From Jeongeupia sp. USM3 (GTDB lineage: Bacteria; Pseudomonadota; Gammaproteobacteria; Burkholderiales; Chitinibacteraceae), in NCBI RefSeq assembly GCF_001808185.1, contig NZ_CP017668.1, forward strand, positions 806,001 to 870,000: DNA of 64,000 bases, written 5' to 3'. Numbering within the stretch: the first letter of the stretch is position 1; each line of letters starts with the position of its first letter. The notes beneath the pieces were generated by a model. It was not told where the DNA came from and did not search any database. It worked only from the letters and a program-made list of their open reading frames with translations. The position numbers and the translations under genes were made by a program. Below are positions 39,015 to 49,271 of the stretch, piece after piece.

Positions 39015-40406
39015 ATGGATTACTTTCCGCTTTTCCTCAATCTCCGGCGCCAGCGCTGCCTGATCGTCGGCGGCGGCGACGTCGCGCTGCGAAAGGCGCG
39101 TCTGCTGCTCGCCGCCGGCGCCGAACTGATCGTCGTCTCACCCGACCTCGCCGACGAACTGGCCGCGCTGCGCGACCGTGGCGAGATCACCCATGCGCAA
39201 CGCGAATTCGACCAGGCCGACATCGACGGGATGCGGCTGGTGATCGCGGCGACCGACGACGAAGCCGTCAACGCGCAGGTGCACGCCGAGTGCGAGGCCC
39301 GCAACGTCCTCGTCAACGTCGTCGACACCCCGGAGAAGTGCCGCTTCATCGTCCCGTCGATCATCGACCGCGCGCCGCTGATGGTCGCGATCTCGACCGG
39401 CGGCGCCGCACCGGTGCTCGCCCGCCAGCTGCGCGCACGCATCGAAGCGACGCTGCCGCACGGCTATGGCGTACTTGCAAGGCTGGCCGGCGCGCTGCGC
39501 GAACGGGTCAAGACCCGTTTCGGCGACGAACGCGCCCGCCGGCGCTTCTGGGAAACCGCCCTCGAAGGGCCTGCGGCCGAAAAGGCGCTGGCCGGCAACG
39601 AGGCCGGCGCAATGGCCGAGCTCGAACAGCGCCTCGCGCATAGCGACGCCGCCGCGCTGCAGCGCGGTGCGGTCTACCTCGTAGGTGCCGGCCCCGGCAA
39701 TCCGGACCTGCTGACCTTCCGCGCGCTGCGGCTGATGCAGCAGGCCGACGTCGTGCTCTACGACAACCTCGTCGCCCCCGCGATCATCGAACTCGTCCGC
39801 CGCGATGCCGAGCGGATCTACGTCGGCAAGAAATCGAACAACCACGCGCTGCCGCAGGAAGACATCAACCGGCTGCTGGTCAAACTGGCACTCGACGGCA
39901 AGACGGTGCTGCGGCTCAAGGGCGGCGACCCGTTCATCTTCGGCCGCGGCGGCGAGGAAATCGAGGAACTGGCGGCCGCCGGCGTCGACTTCGAGGTCGT
40001 TCCCGGCATCACCTCGGCGTCCGGCGCGTCGTGCTACGCCGGCATCCCGCTGACCCACCGCGATCACGCCCAGTCGGTGACCTTCGTCACCGGCCACCGT
40101 CGCGGCGACGCGATCGAGCTCGACTGGCCGAGGCTGGTCAGCCCTTCGGAAACCGTGGTGATCTACATGGGCGTGAAGCAGGCACCGCACATCTGCGAGC
40201 AGCTGATCGCCCACGGCCGCGATGCCGGCACCCCGGCCGCCATCGTCGAGAAGGCGACGACGGCCGAGCAGCGCGTGCTCACCGGCACGCTGGCGAGCCT
40301 GCCGGCACTGATAACCCGGCACGGCATCAAGCCACCGGCGCTGATCATCGTCGGCTCGGTCGTGAGCCTGCACGGCAAGCTGGGCTGGCGCGCCCCTTCG
40401 GCCTAG
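39015..40406 (+). CDS. cysG: Siroheme synthase CysG (trifunctional)
   Basis: A 463-residue fusion that turns uroporphyrinogen III into siroheme for sulfite and nitrite reductases. The N-terminal precorrin-2 dehydrogenase/ferrochelatase (about 1-210) begins MDYFPLFLNLRRQRCLIVGGGDVALRKA. The C-terminal uroporphyrinogen methyltransferase (about 215-463) has VYLVGAGPGNPDLLTFRAL, LKGGDPFIFGRGGEE and the VPGITSA loop. The ATG at 39015 is the normal family start. It converges on the GH8 gene. Confidence 0.97.
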   Translation: MDYFPLFLNLRRQRCLIVGGGDVALRKARLLLAAGAELIVVSPDLADELAALRDRGEITHAQREFDQADIDGMRLVIAATDDEAVNAQVHAECEARNVLVNVVDTPEKCRFIVPSIIDRAPLMVAISTGGAAPVLARQLRARIEATLPHGYGVLARLAGALRERVKTRFGDERARRRFWETALEGPAAEKALAGNEAGAMAELEQRLAHSDAAALQRGAVYLVGAGPGNPDLLTFRALRLMQQADVVLYDNLVAPAIIELVRRDAERIYVGKKSNNHALPQEDINRLLVKLALDGKTVLRLKGGDPFIFGRGGEEIEELAAAGVDFEVVPGITSASGASCYAGIPLTHRDHAQSVTFVTGHRRGDAIELDWPRLVSPSETVVIYMGVKQAPHICEQLIAHGRDAGTPAAIVEKATTAEQRVLTGTLASLPALITRHGIKPPALIIVGSVVSLHGKLGWRAPSA

Positions 40407-40540
40407 CAACTGTTCAAGCCCGGTTCAGTCAGACAATAAAACAGCGGCTTGGTACGGCCTTCCCGCCGGCGGGTTTTCGGGAAGAAAAGCTACGACTCCC
40501 ACTCCGGCGATCGGATGGCGACCTTCAGCGGATGGCAGGC

Positions 40541-40571
40541 AAAAGCCCCGCGCCTTGAGGGGCGCGGGGCT
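40541..40571 (-). terminator. Terminator for the GH8 gene
   Basis: AGCCCCGCGCC-TTGAGG-GGCGCGGGGCT, with a TTTT run on the minus strand. It lies about 100 bases after the GH8 stop, in the convergent gap with cysG. Confidence 0.85.
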
Positions 40572-40669
40572 GTTGACGCAGGCAATCGGCTCGACCGGGT
40601 GATGGCCTGCACCACCCGCTGACGGCTCATCCGGCAGGATATGCCTGGGTTGATGGCGCCCTGCCCGTG

Positions 40670-42529
<1,860 letters not shown>

Positions 42530-42885
42530 CGGATGCGCTCCTCTCGACACGTTTGCCGCGCCCGGTGACCGCACCGGCGCAAGCAAATCAGATTTTGGAA
42601 AGCACATTGTCAGTGAACTGGAAAACGGCTCGCGGACCAGACCGACTTCCGTCGGCTTTTGCAGGATGGCCGGGGGCGGTGTCGTTTTTTGCACCGGCGT
42701 CGCCATCGCCACACGCCGACGGCACCCGGCCATGGCGTCCCGGCGGGACGGCCTTAAAAGCGGAGATCAGCGAAAGGAAATCAGCAGGTTTCCGGACTCG
42801 CGAGGCGTGCCCTGGAAGCCGGCCAGTTGCGCGCCGCGATTTCGTCGGGACGCGGTTCGGGCCGGAGAGCTTCTTAGAAAACAAG

Positions 42886-42916
42886 AAGGGCTTGCGGCAT
42901 ATGCTCGCAAGCCCTT
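42886..42916 (-). terminator. Terminator beyond the tRNA-Arg 3' fragment
   Basis: AAGGGCTTGCG-GCATATGCT-CGCAAGCCCTT with a T-rich stretch on the minus strand. It is the original terminator of the disrupted tRNA gene. The rest of 42530-42885 holds only the promoter region of the GH8 gene; I see no gene. Confidence 0.85.
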
Positions 42917-42925
42917 GCATTTGAT

Positions 42926-42974
42926 TGGTGCGCCCGACAGGGATCGAACCTGTGACATTCAGCTTAGGAAGCTA
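42926..42974 (-). pseudogene. tRNA-Arg(CCT) 3' fragment, left attachment site of an integrated element
   Basis: On the minus strand this is the 3' half of a tRNA: anticodon loop TTCCTAA (anticodon CCT, 42964-42970), the right anticodon arm GCTGA, a T arm ACAGG-TTCGATC-CCTGT and the acceptor end GGGCGCACCA. The 5' half (D arm and 5' acceptor strand) is absent; the sequence to the right is AT-rich and unrelated. A tyrosine integrase begins 170 bases away. The pattern is that of a displaced tRNA 3' end after site-specific integration, so the intact tRNA should lie at the other end of the element. Confidence 0.85.
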
Positions 42975-43147
42975 GTACTTCCACATCCAAGACAGTCTCA
43001 GGTTATTTTGAAGATAAAAATAAATCACAACAATTTCAATGAACTAGGCAGATTCATTGTCTCATGAGATCTAGTATCGTCCCATATGAGCGTACCATTT
43101 TGTCGGGGTACATGTCGGGGTACAGCTTCCTCCTTGAGGGCATGGGT

Positions 43148-44677
43148 ATGGCAAACGAAAACAGGTTGACCGAAAAAACGCTAAAAGCGATCAAGACCGC
43201 ACAGCACGGTGAGCGCGTCAATGACGGTGGCGGACTGGTTGGACAAGTACGCGGCAGTGGCAGCGTGAGTGTGTCATTCGTCTACCAATTCCGCAGTCCT
43301 GATACCAGCAAGCAGCGTGAAATCGGTTGCGGAGCTTGGCCCGTTGACTCGTTGGCAGAAATCCGCGCACGTCGAAACACCTACCGCGAGCAGGTGCGGA
43401 ACAAGATCGACCCCATCGAACTACGTCGCCAAAACCAAGCCGACCTCGAAGAGGCGAGACGCCAAGAACATAATCGACGCCTCGCCGCTCAGCGCGAAGC
43501 CGATGCCGCCGCCAAAGCCGTTGCTGCCGAAGCCGCCGCACCCACGATGAACACGCTGTTCGCGCAGTGGGATGAGCTACACGGTGCAACATTGGATGCT
43601 CACTGGAGGGCCGTCCGGCAATCGCACTGGCGGTGTCATGTCGCGCCTGTTATCGGCCTATTGAAAATCAAGGAAGTGGATACCAAGCCGTTGCTGGATC
43701 ACCTCGATCGTATGCGGCTGGACGGCAATGCGGTGACAGCAAACAAGGTGCTGACGTTGGTGCGGCAAGTTGCCAAATGGGGCAAAGCGCGAGGTTATGT
43801 TGCTTCCGGTAGCCCACTGCTAGAGCTTGATCCGCCAACCAAGTCCAAAGACCCTAAGGCGCAACAGAAGGCCGAGAATTTTGATGCCGCTGCATACCTT
43901 GCCAAGCATGGTGATGAAGCCATCGGTGAGGACGGCGAGGACGACAAGGCCGGGCGCGCCTTGAGTTTTGCCGAACTGGTGGAGCTGCTTCACAACAAGC
44001 TCCCTGCCAGCACGCAAGCCAACACCGGCAAGTCCATGATCTGCTTCATGCTGGCGACCGGAGTGCGTGGCAACCAAGCTGTGCGGTTACGCTGGAACTG
44101 GGTGGTGTTGGAAAAGCGACTCATTATTTTTCCGGCAGGCAGCATGAAGGCACGCAAGATGCATCACGTTCACCTGTCCGACTTCGCACTTGAACAGTTG
44201 CAGAAAATGGCCGCGATTCGCACTGGCGACTTCGTGTTTCCCGCGCCAATCAAGGAAAACGACCATGTGTTGCGCTCCAATGTTGGCAACGACATCACCG
44301 CCAGACAGTTCTACCGGCAAGACGGAGAGAGAGAGAATGCTTATCAAGCTCGGCTTGCCAAACGTCTGAAGTGCCGACGGGCACGGCAGGACCTTGACCG
44401 CTACAACCTAAGCGCGGGTAAGTGGACGCTGTACGATCTGCGCCGCACTGCTGCAACACGCTTATGTGAAGTCACCGGCGCGGATTGGGATACCATCAAG
44501 CGCGTGCTGGCGCATGCCAACGATCACGGTGTCACAGCACGCTATGTGCGCTTCTCACAATGGGAGGATCGCTGTGCTGCACTCAACGCGCTGGGTACCG
44601 CGCAGGCGGAATGCCAAGCCGGTCAATTGCCCGATGTTGCCAAAGCTAGCAATCAGGTGAGGCTGAAGCAAGCTTAG
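43148..44677 (+). CDS. Tyrosine recombinase/integrase with DUF4102-type arm-binding domain
   Basis: A 509-residue phage/ICE-type integrase. The N-terminal arm-binding domain (about 1-95; LTEKTLKAIKTAQHGERVNDGGGL) precedes a coiled basic linker, a core-binding domain (about 150-230) and the catalytic domain. Catalytic residues: Arg in ATGVRGNQ, the Arg of the box LYDLRRTAATRL and the Tyr in ARYVRF. The first His of the HxxR box is Tyr here. The start at 43148 lies 8 bases after GAGG; ATG 43142 is too close. Its GC content is lower than that of the flanking chromosome. Position beside a tRNA-Arg fragment shows that it drove the insertion. Confidence 0.93.
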   Translation: MANENRLTEKTLKAIKTAQHGERVNDGGGLVGQVRGSGSVSVSFVYQFRSPDTSKQREIGCGAWPVDSLAEIRARRNTYREQVRNKIDPIELRRQNQADLEEARRQEHNRRLAAQREADAAAKAVAAEAAAPTMNTLFAQWDELHGATLDAHWRAVRQSHWRCHVAPVIGLLKIKEVDTKPLLDHLDRMRLDGNAVTANKVLTLVRQVAKWGKARGYVASGSPLLELDPPTKSKDPKAQQKAENFDAAAYLAKHGDEAIGEDGEDDKAGRALSFAELVELLHNKLPASTQANTGKSMICFMLATGVRGNQAVRLRWNWVVLEKRLIIFPAGSMKARKMHHVHLSDFALEQLQKMAAIRTGDFVFPAPIKENDHVLRSNVGNDITARQFYRQDGERENAYQARLAKRLKCRRARQDLDRYNLSAGKWTLYDLRRTAATRLCEVTGADWDTIKRVLAHANDHGVTARYVRFSQWEDRCAALNALGTAQAECQAGQLPDVAKASNQVRLKQA

Positions 44678-44888
44678 TTCCAAAAACCCGCCATATTGCG
44701 TTTAGCAGTAAGGCGCCGGCCGCTCAGCGACCCACAATCAGTCCGTGCTCTGGTGCGACCCCCTTCATCACTCCCATAATTCCAGAAAATTTCAGCCACA
44801 TATCACTCAAGCAGAGTAGCCAAGGACTCACGATCCGCGACCATGCGCTGCCTGCAGTGGCACTGATTGCCCTGCTCCCCTCATCCAA

Positions 44889-44929
44889 CCCCGGCCCTGT
44901 GCCGGGGTTTTTGCTTTCTGGAGCCCCTC
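44889..44929 (+). promoter_or_regulatory. Hairpin leader of the DUF932 gene (copy 1)
   Basis: CCCCGGC-CCTGT-GCCGGGG, five Ts, then GCTTTCTGGAG and the start codon. It looks like an intrinsic terminator placed directly before the ribosome-binding site. Two more genes of the element have the same arrangement. The rest of the 252-base gap after the integrase shows no gene. Confidence 0.7.
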
Positions 44930-45883
44930 ATGTCCCATCTCGTTGAATCCATGGCTTTCGTTCGTGAAGCGCCTTGGCATGGTTTAGGCAATCAGTTGTC
45001 GGCACATCAACCCATCGATGTCTGGCAGCGTGAGGCCGGTATGGACTGGTCAATCGATCAGAGCGATGTGCTGTTCAACGTGGCCAGTGATGGCATGCAC
45101 ATCCGTACCCATGCCGATTCGAAGGTGTTGTACCGCTCGGATACGCTAGCACCGTTGTCGGTGGTGTCGAAGCGCTATCAGGTGGTGCAGCCGGCTGAGG
45201 TGCTGCACTTCTATAACGACCTGGTTGCGGCTGGTGGTTTCGAGCTCGAGACGGCCGGCGTGCTGAAGGGCGGGCGCAAGTTGTGGGCGTTGGCCCGCAC
45301 CGGTCAGGATGCGTTGATTCGCGGCGGTGACAAGGTCAAGGCCTATCTGCTGCTGGCGACCAGTTGCGATGGCACCTTGTGCACGACGGCACAGTTCACG
45401 TCGGTGCGGGTGGTCTGCAACAACACGCTGCAGATGGTCGTCGGCGATCGCTCCGGTGCGGTGAAGGTGCCGCACTCGACCCGATTCGATCCGGCTGCGG
45501 TGAAGGAGGCGCTGGGTCTGGGGCTGTCGGGCTGGGAGGCGTTCATCACCAATATCAAGCAACTGGCGCAACGGCCGGTGTCGGCGATCGAGGCGACGTC
45601 ATTCTTCGGCGAATTGCTGGACGAGCAGGTGCACGATGTCGCCGGTGTGCCCGCATCCAGGGCGATGCAACAGCTCACTGCTTTGTATAGCGGCGCCGGT
45701 ATGGGCTCGCTGTTGCCGGGTTCACGCGGTACAGCCTGGGGCTTGCTGAATGCGGTCACCGAGTATGTCGATCATCAACGTCGTGCCCGTTCGCAGGATC
45801 ATCGGCTGGATTCAGCCTGGTTCGGTCAGGGTGCACAGCTGAAGGGCAAGGCACTGCAGCAAGCAGCGGCCTTGCTGGCCTGA
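44930..45883 (+). CDS. DUF932 domain protein (phage/plasmid-like)
   Basis: A 317-residue DUF932 protein, a family found in phages, plasmids and integrative elements, often beside recombination genes. The family motifs APWHGLG (about 13-19), VVSKRYQVVQP and VRVVCNNTL are present. The molecular function is unknown. The start follows the conserved hairpin leader with GGAG. It is the first gene of a recombination-type gene set after the integrase. Confidence 0.88.
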   Translation: MSHLVESMAFVREAPWHGLGNQLSAHQPIDVWQREAGMDWSIDQSDVLFNVASDGMHIRTHADSKVLYRSDTLAPLSVVSKRYQVVQPAEVLHFYNDLVAAGGFELETAGVLKGGRKLWALARTGQDALIRGGDKVKAYLLLATSCDGTLCTTAQFTSVRVVCNNTLQMVVGDRSGAVKVPHSTRFDPAAVKEALGLGLSGWEAFITNIKQLAQRPVSAIEATSFFGELLDEQVHDVAGVPASRAMQQLTALYSGAGMGSLLPGSRGTAWGLLNAVTEYVDHQRRARSQDHRLDSAWFGQGAQLKGKALQQAAALLA

Positions 45884-45906
45884 GCCGTCTGCGCTGGAGA
45901 CGATTC

Positions 45907-46311
45907 ATGCCTTCGACGACATTGCCTGTGCGACTGATCCACTTGCCGCCCAATCTTGCTTATCTCTGTGTGCAGGCCGAACTGCAGCAGCTGCTGGCCC
46001 GGCACAGCTGGGGCTGCGGTTTCCGTAGCTTGTCACCGCCGCCGGGTATGTATCTGACCTTGCATCATGGCCGGCATGCCAAAGACGAGGAACTCGACGA
46101 CTGGGGGTTCGACGGACCACGCATCGGTCCCATCGATTGGGCGCACATCACCTACCTGGATTCGATCAATCTGGGTTTCAGCGATGGTGGCGAGACCGGC
46201 CCGATGTACGGCGCCGATCCGCTGCGCTTCGAGCAGGACATGCTGTTTTATGCCGGTTGCTGGTACGGCGACTGGGAGATCCAGTGGTTGGGGGCCAAGC
46301 CCGCAGCGTAA
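45907..46311 (+). CDS. Hypothetical element-borne protein
   Basis: A 134-residue soluble protein, rich in aromatic residues (DWGFDGPRIGPIDWAHITYLD and CWYGDWEIQW). It has no signal peptide or recognisable domain. It starts 24 bases after the DUF932 stop with GGAGACG upstream, so it belongs to the same operon. Its conserved position between DUF932 and YqaJ genes suggests a role in the element's own DNA metabolism; no function is visible. Confidence 0.65.
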   Translation: MPSTTLPVRLIHLPPNLAYLCVQAELQQLLARHSWGCGFRSLSPPPGMYLTLHHGRHAKDEELDDWGFDGPRIGPIDWAHITYLDSINLGFSDGGETGPMYGADPLRFEQDMLFYAGCWYGDWEIQWLGAKPAA

Positions 46312-46368
46312 CCGGTGCGGGCTGTCCTTTGTGTCCTTGGTCTCTCGCTCTTCTTGTTCTCATTCATT

Positions 46369-46408
46369 GCCCGGCTTTGCGCCGGGCATTTTTGTTTCTG
46401 GAGGTGCT
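46369..46408 (+). promoter_or_regulatory. Hairpin leader of the YqaJ gene (copy 2)
   Basis: GCCCGGC-TTTGC-GCCGGGC, ATTTTT, then GTTTCTGGAG before the start codon. Stem, T run and GGAG block match copies 1 and 3. Confidence 0.7.
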
Positions 46409-47386
46409 ATGCGCAATTCATCAGGCCAAGCCTTGCGGCTGGCATCGACGGTCGGGCTCGACCGGGAGCAATGGTTGCAGTTGCGGCTGCGGGGCATCGG
46501 CTCAAGCGATGCCGCTGCAGCGGTGGGTTTGTCGCCGTACAAGAGTGCCTTGTCCTTGTGGCTGGAGAAGACCCGGCGCAAGGCGCCGGACGATCTGTCC
46601 TTGAAGGAGGCGGTGATCTGGGGGCAAGTGCTGGAACCGGTACTGGCGAACGTCTATGCCGAGCGTACCGGTGCGCGGGTGCGACGGGTGAATGCGGTAC
46701 TGCAGCATCCGGAGCATCGTTTCATGCTGGCGAATCTGGATCGGGCCGTGGTCGCCGGACCGGACGGTGCGGGGATTCTGGAGATCAAGACCGCCGGTTA
46801 CCAAAGTGCACCGCAGTGGGAGGATGGCATTCCGGTGGCGTACCAATGCCAGGTGTTGCATCAGTTGGCGGTGACCGGGCATGCCTGGGCCGATGTGGCG
46901 GTACTGATCGGCGGGCAGGATTTCCGGATCTACCGGGTGGAACGCGATGAGGAGCGGATCGCCGATCTGGTCGCGCGTGAAGCTGCGTTCTGGCAGTGCG
47001 TGGCGTCGGATACCCAGCCGTCACCCGATGGCTCGGCTGATGCGGGCTCGGCGTTGCAGTGGCTGTTTCCGCACGACGATGGTCAGGTGGTGGATCTGTC
47101 GGACTCGCCGGAGTTCAACGACATGTTCGCGACGCTGTTGCAGTTGAAGCAACGACGGGAAGCGATCGAGACCCAGGTCGCGGTGTTGCAGCAGCGCATT
47201 CAGCACGTCCTGGGTTCGGCGACCGGTGCCTTGTTCAGTACTGGCCGGGTGAGCTGGAAGCGCAGCAAGGATCGCGTTGCTGCGGACATGGAACGATTGT
47301 CTACCGAGCATCCCGAGCTGTTACAGCAATACACCAAACCGATCGCCGGAACCCGACGCTTTCTGATCCAACCCACCCGGCCTTGA
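46409..47386 (+). CDS. YqaJ-like viral recombinase/exonuclease
   Basis: A 325-residue lambda-exonuclease-like nuclease of the YqaJ family, expected to resect double-stranded DNA ends for single-strand annealing. Motifs: GIGSSDAAAAVGLSPYKS (about 29-46), WGQVLEPVLANVYAERTG, and the catalytic cluster NLDRAV and GILEIKTAG with the PD-(D/E)xK lysine. The tail after residue 220 carries a coiled segment (LLQLKQRREAIETQVAVLQQRIQ). No obvious single-strand annealing partner is adjacent. Its stop codon lies in the loop of the next hairpin leader. Confidence 0.9.
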   Translation: MRNSSGQALRLASTVGLDREQWLQLRLRGIGSSDAAAAVGLSPYKSALSLWLEKTRRKAPDDLSLKEAVIWGQVLEPVLANVYAERTGARVRRVNAVLQHPEHRFMLANLDRAVVAGPDGAGILEIKTAGYQSAPQWEDGIPVAYQCQVLHQLAVTGHAWADVAVLIGGQDFRIYRVERDEERIADLVAREAAFWQCVASDTQPSPDGSADAGSALQWLFPHDDGQVVDLSDSPEFNDMFATLLQLKQRREAIETQVAVLQQRIQHVLGSATGALFSTGRVSWKRSKDRVAADMERLSTEHPELLQQYTKPIAGTRRFLIQPTRP

Positions 47387-47414
47387 GCCGGGTTTTTTGT
47401 TTATGGAGATTGTG
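47375..47414 (+). promoter_or_regulatory. Hairpin leader of the next gene (copy 3)
   Basis: ACCCGGC-CTTGA-GCCGGGT followed by six Ts, then GTTTATGGAG and the start codon. The TGA in the loop is the yqaJ stop, so translation of yqaJ would disrupt the hairpin. Confidence 0.7.
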
Positions 47415-48398
47415 ATGATCAAAGGACTCGCGATTACCCCGCCGGTGATCGGGCGGATCAGCATCGGCCATCTGGTCGAGAAGAACGGCAAGTGGCTGCC
47501 GGAGAAGGATGACGGTTTCACGTTGACGACGCAGGTGCAGACCCGTGAAGGCTGGGTCTTGCATCCATTGCATCAGCCACTGGCCGAGGCCAGTCCGAAC
47601 CGGAAACTGCGGGCGATTCCGGTGCGGCTGTTGTTCAACGACAGTGCGCTGAATCTGCGGGCGGAGTTCAGTGCGTTCGACCGGAGCAGCGGTCGGCCGT
47701 TGTGTGTCGGCAATGGCGAGTGTGCCAAGCGCGTCACCGGCGAAGGGATCGAGGAGCTGGCGTGCCCGACACCGGAGCACTGCCCGTTCGCCAAGGCGAC
47801 GGGCTGCAAGCTGTATGGGCGCCTGAACGTGCAGGTCGAAGGTCAGAACGATGCGCTGGGGAGCTTCATCTTCCGCACCACCGGCTACAACTCAGTGCGG
47901 ACGCTGGCAGCACGGTTGCAGTATTTCGAGGCGGTCAGTGGCGGCAACACCAAGCATCTGCCGTTGATGTTGCGGCTACGGGCCAAGAGCACGACCCAGT
48001 CACATCGGGCGCCGGTGTTCTTCGTCGACCTGACCTTGCGAGATGACGACAGCCTGGCCGAGGCGGTGTGCTTTGCCCGGGATGAGGCCTTGCGGCATCA
48101 GCAGGCCGGCGTCGATACGGCGCAGCTGGAAGCGACGGCACGCACGCTGTTGCAAAACGGCCAGTTCGAGGACAGCGCCGAGGAGCTACCGCAGGTGCTG
48201 GAAGAGTTCTATCCGGTGCAGGACGAAGGGGCTTTGAACGCGACCAGCACTTCGGCAATCGATCAGCCCCTGGCTTCAGGCTGCGCCCCTACTGCAACGA
48301 AGCCGGCGCCACGAACACCAGCGCGTTCTACCCGGCTCACTGCCCAGCTCGGCAAGCCGGCCGAACCGACGGCGGGTGCAATGCCCGCCAATGGCTGA
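47415..48398 (+). CDS. Cysteine-rich element protein, possibly a recombination directionality factor
   Basis: A 327-residue protein. The N-terminal part (IGRISIGHLV and a strand-rich region) leads to a cysteine cluster CVGNGECAKRV...LACPTPEHCPFAKATGCKLYG (about residues 97-136) that looks metal-binding, then TTGYNSVRTLAARL. This layout resembles the family annotated as hydrolase or metal-binding protein and as Gp3-like recombination directionality factor, the excision partner of some integrases. The C-terminal 60 residues are Pro/Ala/Thr-rich and disordered. The assignment is tentative. Confidence 0.65.
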   Translation: MIKGLAITPPVIGRISIGHLVEKNGKWLPEKDDGFTLTTQVQTREGWVLHPLHQPLAEASPNRKLRAIPVRLLFNDSALNLRAEFSAFDRSSGRPLCVGNGECAKRVTGEGIEELACPTPEHCPFAKATGCKLYGRLNVQVEGQNDALGSFIFRTTGYNSVRTLAARLQYFEAVSGGNTKHLPLMLRLRAKSTTQSHRAPVFFVDLTLRDDDSLAEAVCFARDEALRHQQAGVDTAQLEATARTLLQNGQFEDSAEELPQVLEEFYPVQDEGALNATSTSAIDQPLASGCAPTATKPAPRTPARSTRLTAQLGKPAEPTAGAMPANG

Positions 48399-48419
48399 CT
48401 GCCGTTATCGGCAAGGGCA

Positions 48420-48767
48420 CTAACGCTTGCCGAGTCCTTCAGCCAGGCGTTCGACGATCTCCAGTACCAGCGTCCGGTCCTGCGCATCCAGCCGGTCGAG
48501 CAAGCGGTCCAGGTGTTGCGCCTGATCCTGCGCCCGCGGGCTGACCTCGTGCAGCAGGTCGGCGATGTCGCAGTCGAAGATCGCTGCCAGTTCGGCCAGT
48601 CGCGCCACGGTCGGCATGCCTTTGCCGCGCTCGATCCGCGACACGGCTTCGTTGCCGATCTTCAGCCGTTCGGCGACCTGTTCCTGGGTCAGCCCGGTCG
48701 CTTGCCGGCGCCGGGCAATGGCTTTGCCGATGGTCTGTTGCAGGGCCTTGACGTCGATCGCGTCCAT
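48420..48767 (-). CDS. XRE family transcriptional regulator
   Basis: A 115-residue repressor-like protein. The helix-turn-helix domain (about 12-70; TQEQVAERLKIGNEAVSRIERG) is followed by a short helical tail with LDRLLDRLDAQDRTLVLEIVERL, likely for dimerisation. It is divergent from the small membrane protein gene. Two inverted repeats with 7-base spacers lie in the shared promoter, so it probably controls both directions. AGGAGGTGA precedes the start. Confidence 0.88.
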   Translation of the reverse strand: MDAIDVKALQQTIGKAIARRRQATGLTQEQVAERLKIGNEAVSRIERGKGMPTVARLAELAAIFDCDIADLLHEVSPRAQDQAQHLDRLLDRLDAQDRTLVLEIVERLAEGLGKR

Positions 48768-48778
48768 CTCACCTCCTG

Positions 48779-48871
48779 ATCAACCTGAATAGTTGATTGC
48801 CAACGCGTTGACAGGAAGGTGTTGCAAAGTTGAAATACAACTCAATAGGTTGATATGCAACTTACGTTGCA
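48779..48871. promoter_or_regulatory. Divergent promoter with paired operator-like repeats
   Basis: Two imperfect palindromes share the form CAAC-N7-GTTGAT: ATCAAC-CTGAATA-GTTGAT (48779-48797) and TACAAC-TCAATAG-GTTGAT (48836-48854). A separate perfect palindrome TGCAAC-TTAC-GTTGCA lies at 48856-48871. They are the likely binding sites for the XRE protein encoded next to them. Confidence 0.65.
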
Positions 48872-48935
48872 CATCCACTCCCCCACTTTGACTTTGCCTG
48901 CGTCCACTCACTTCAATCACTACGAGGGTTTTGAC

Positions 48936-49271
48936 ATGTCTGTACAGCAACGACTCCTGAAATCCCTGCTGATCTGCTTCGGGATTTTCCTGTTCATCCA
49001 CTTGCTCATCCTGTTCAACCCCAATGTCCGGTTGGGCTTCTTCGGTCATCTGGTCTCGCTGCTGGTCGGCAGCGGTTTCACCGCCGTGGGGATGTTCGCC
49101 GGCGACAGCTTCCGCCGCTTCGTGCATCCCGACCTGATCATGGCGCGTGACAGCATCGACATGCTGCGCAAGCGGGTCTTCTGGCTGGTCGGGCCGCAAG
49201 CGATCGGCTGGTTTGTCGGTTATCTGGCGTACACCGGGTTCATGCGCAACGTCATGGGGCTGGCAATGTGA
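48936..49271 (+). CDS. Small membrane protein paired with a GTPase
   Basis: A 111-residue protein with three probable membrane segments (about 12-28, 38-60 and 88-108). The amphipathic segment DSFRRFVHPDLIMARDSIDMLRKRVFW lies between the second and third. No family is recognised. Its stop overlaps the GTPase start (TGATG), so it is translationally coupled with the GTPase and may anchor it. Start is the ATG after GAGGG at 48926. Confidence 0.7.
   Translation: MSVQQRLLKSLLICFGIFLFIHLLILFNPNVRLGFFGHLVSLLVGSGFTAVGMFAGDSFRRFVHPDLIMARDSIDMLRKRVFWLVGPQAIGWFVGYLAYTGFMRNVMGLAM

Noticed and set aside
42588..42920. Minus-strand open frame of 110 codons between GH8 and the tRNA fragment
   Set aside because: It runs through the tRNA terminator hairpin, has no ribosome-binding site and no recognisable sequence.
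42926..43030. Considered as an intact tRNA gene
   Set aside because: Only the 3' half is present; no D arm or 5' acceptor strand can be found in the AT-rich sequence on the right.
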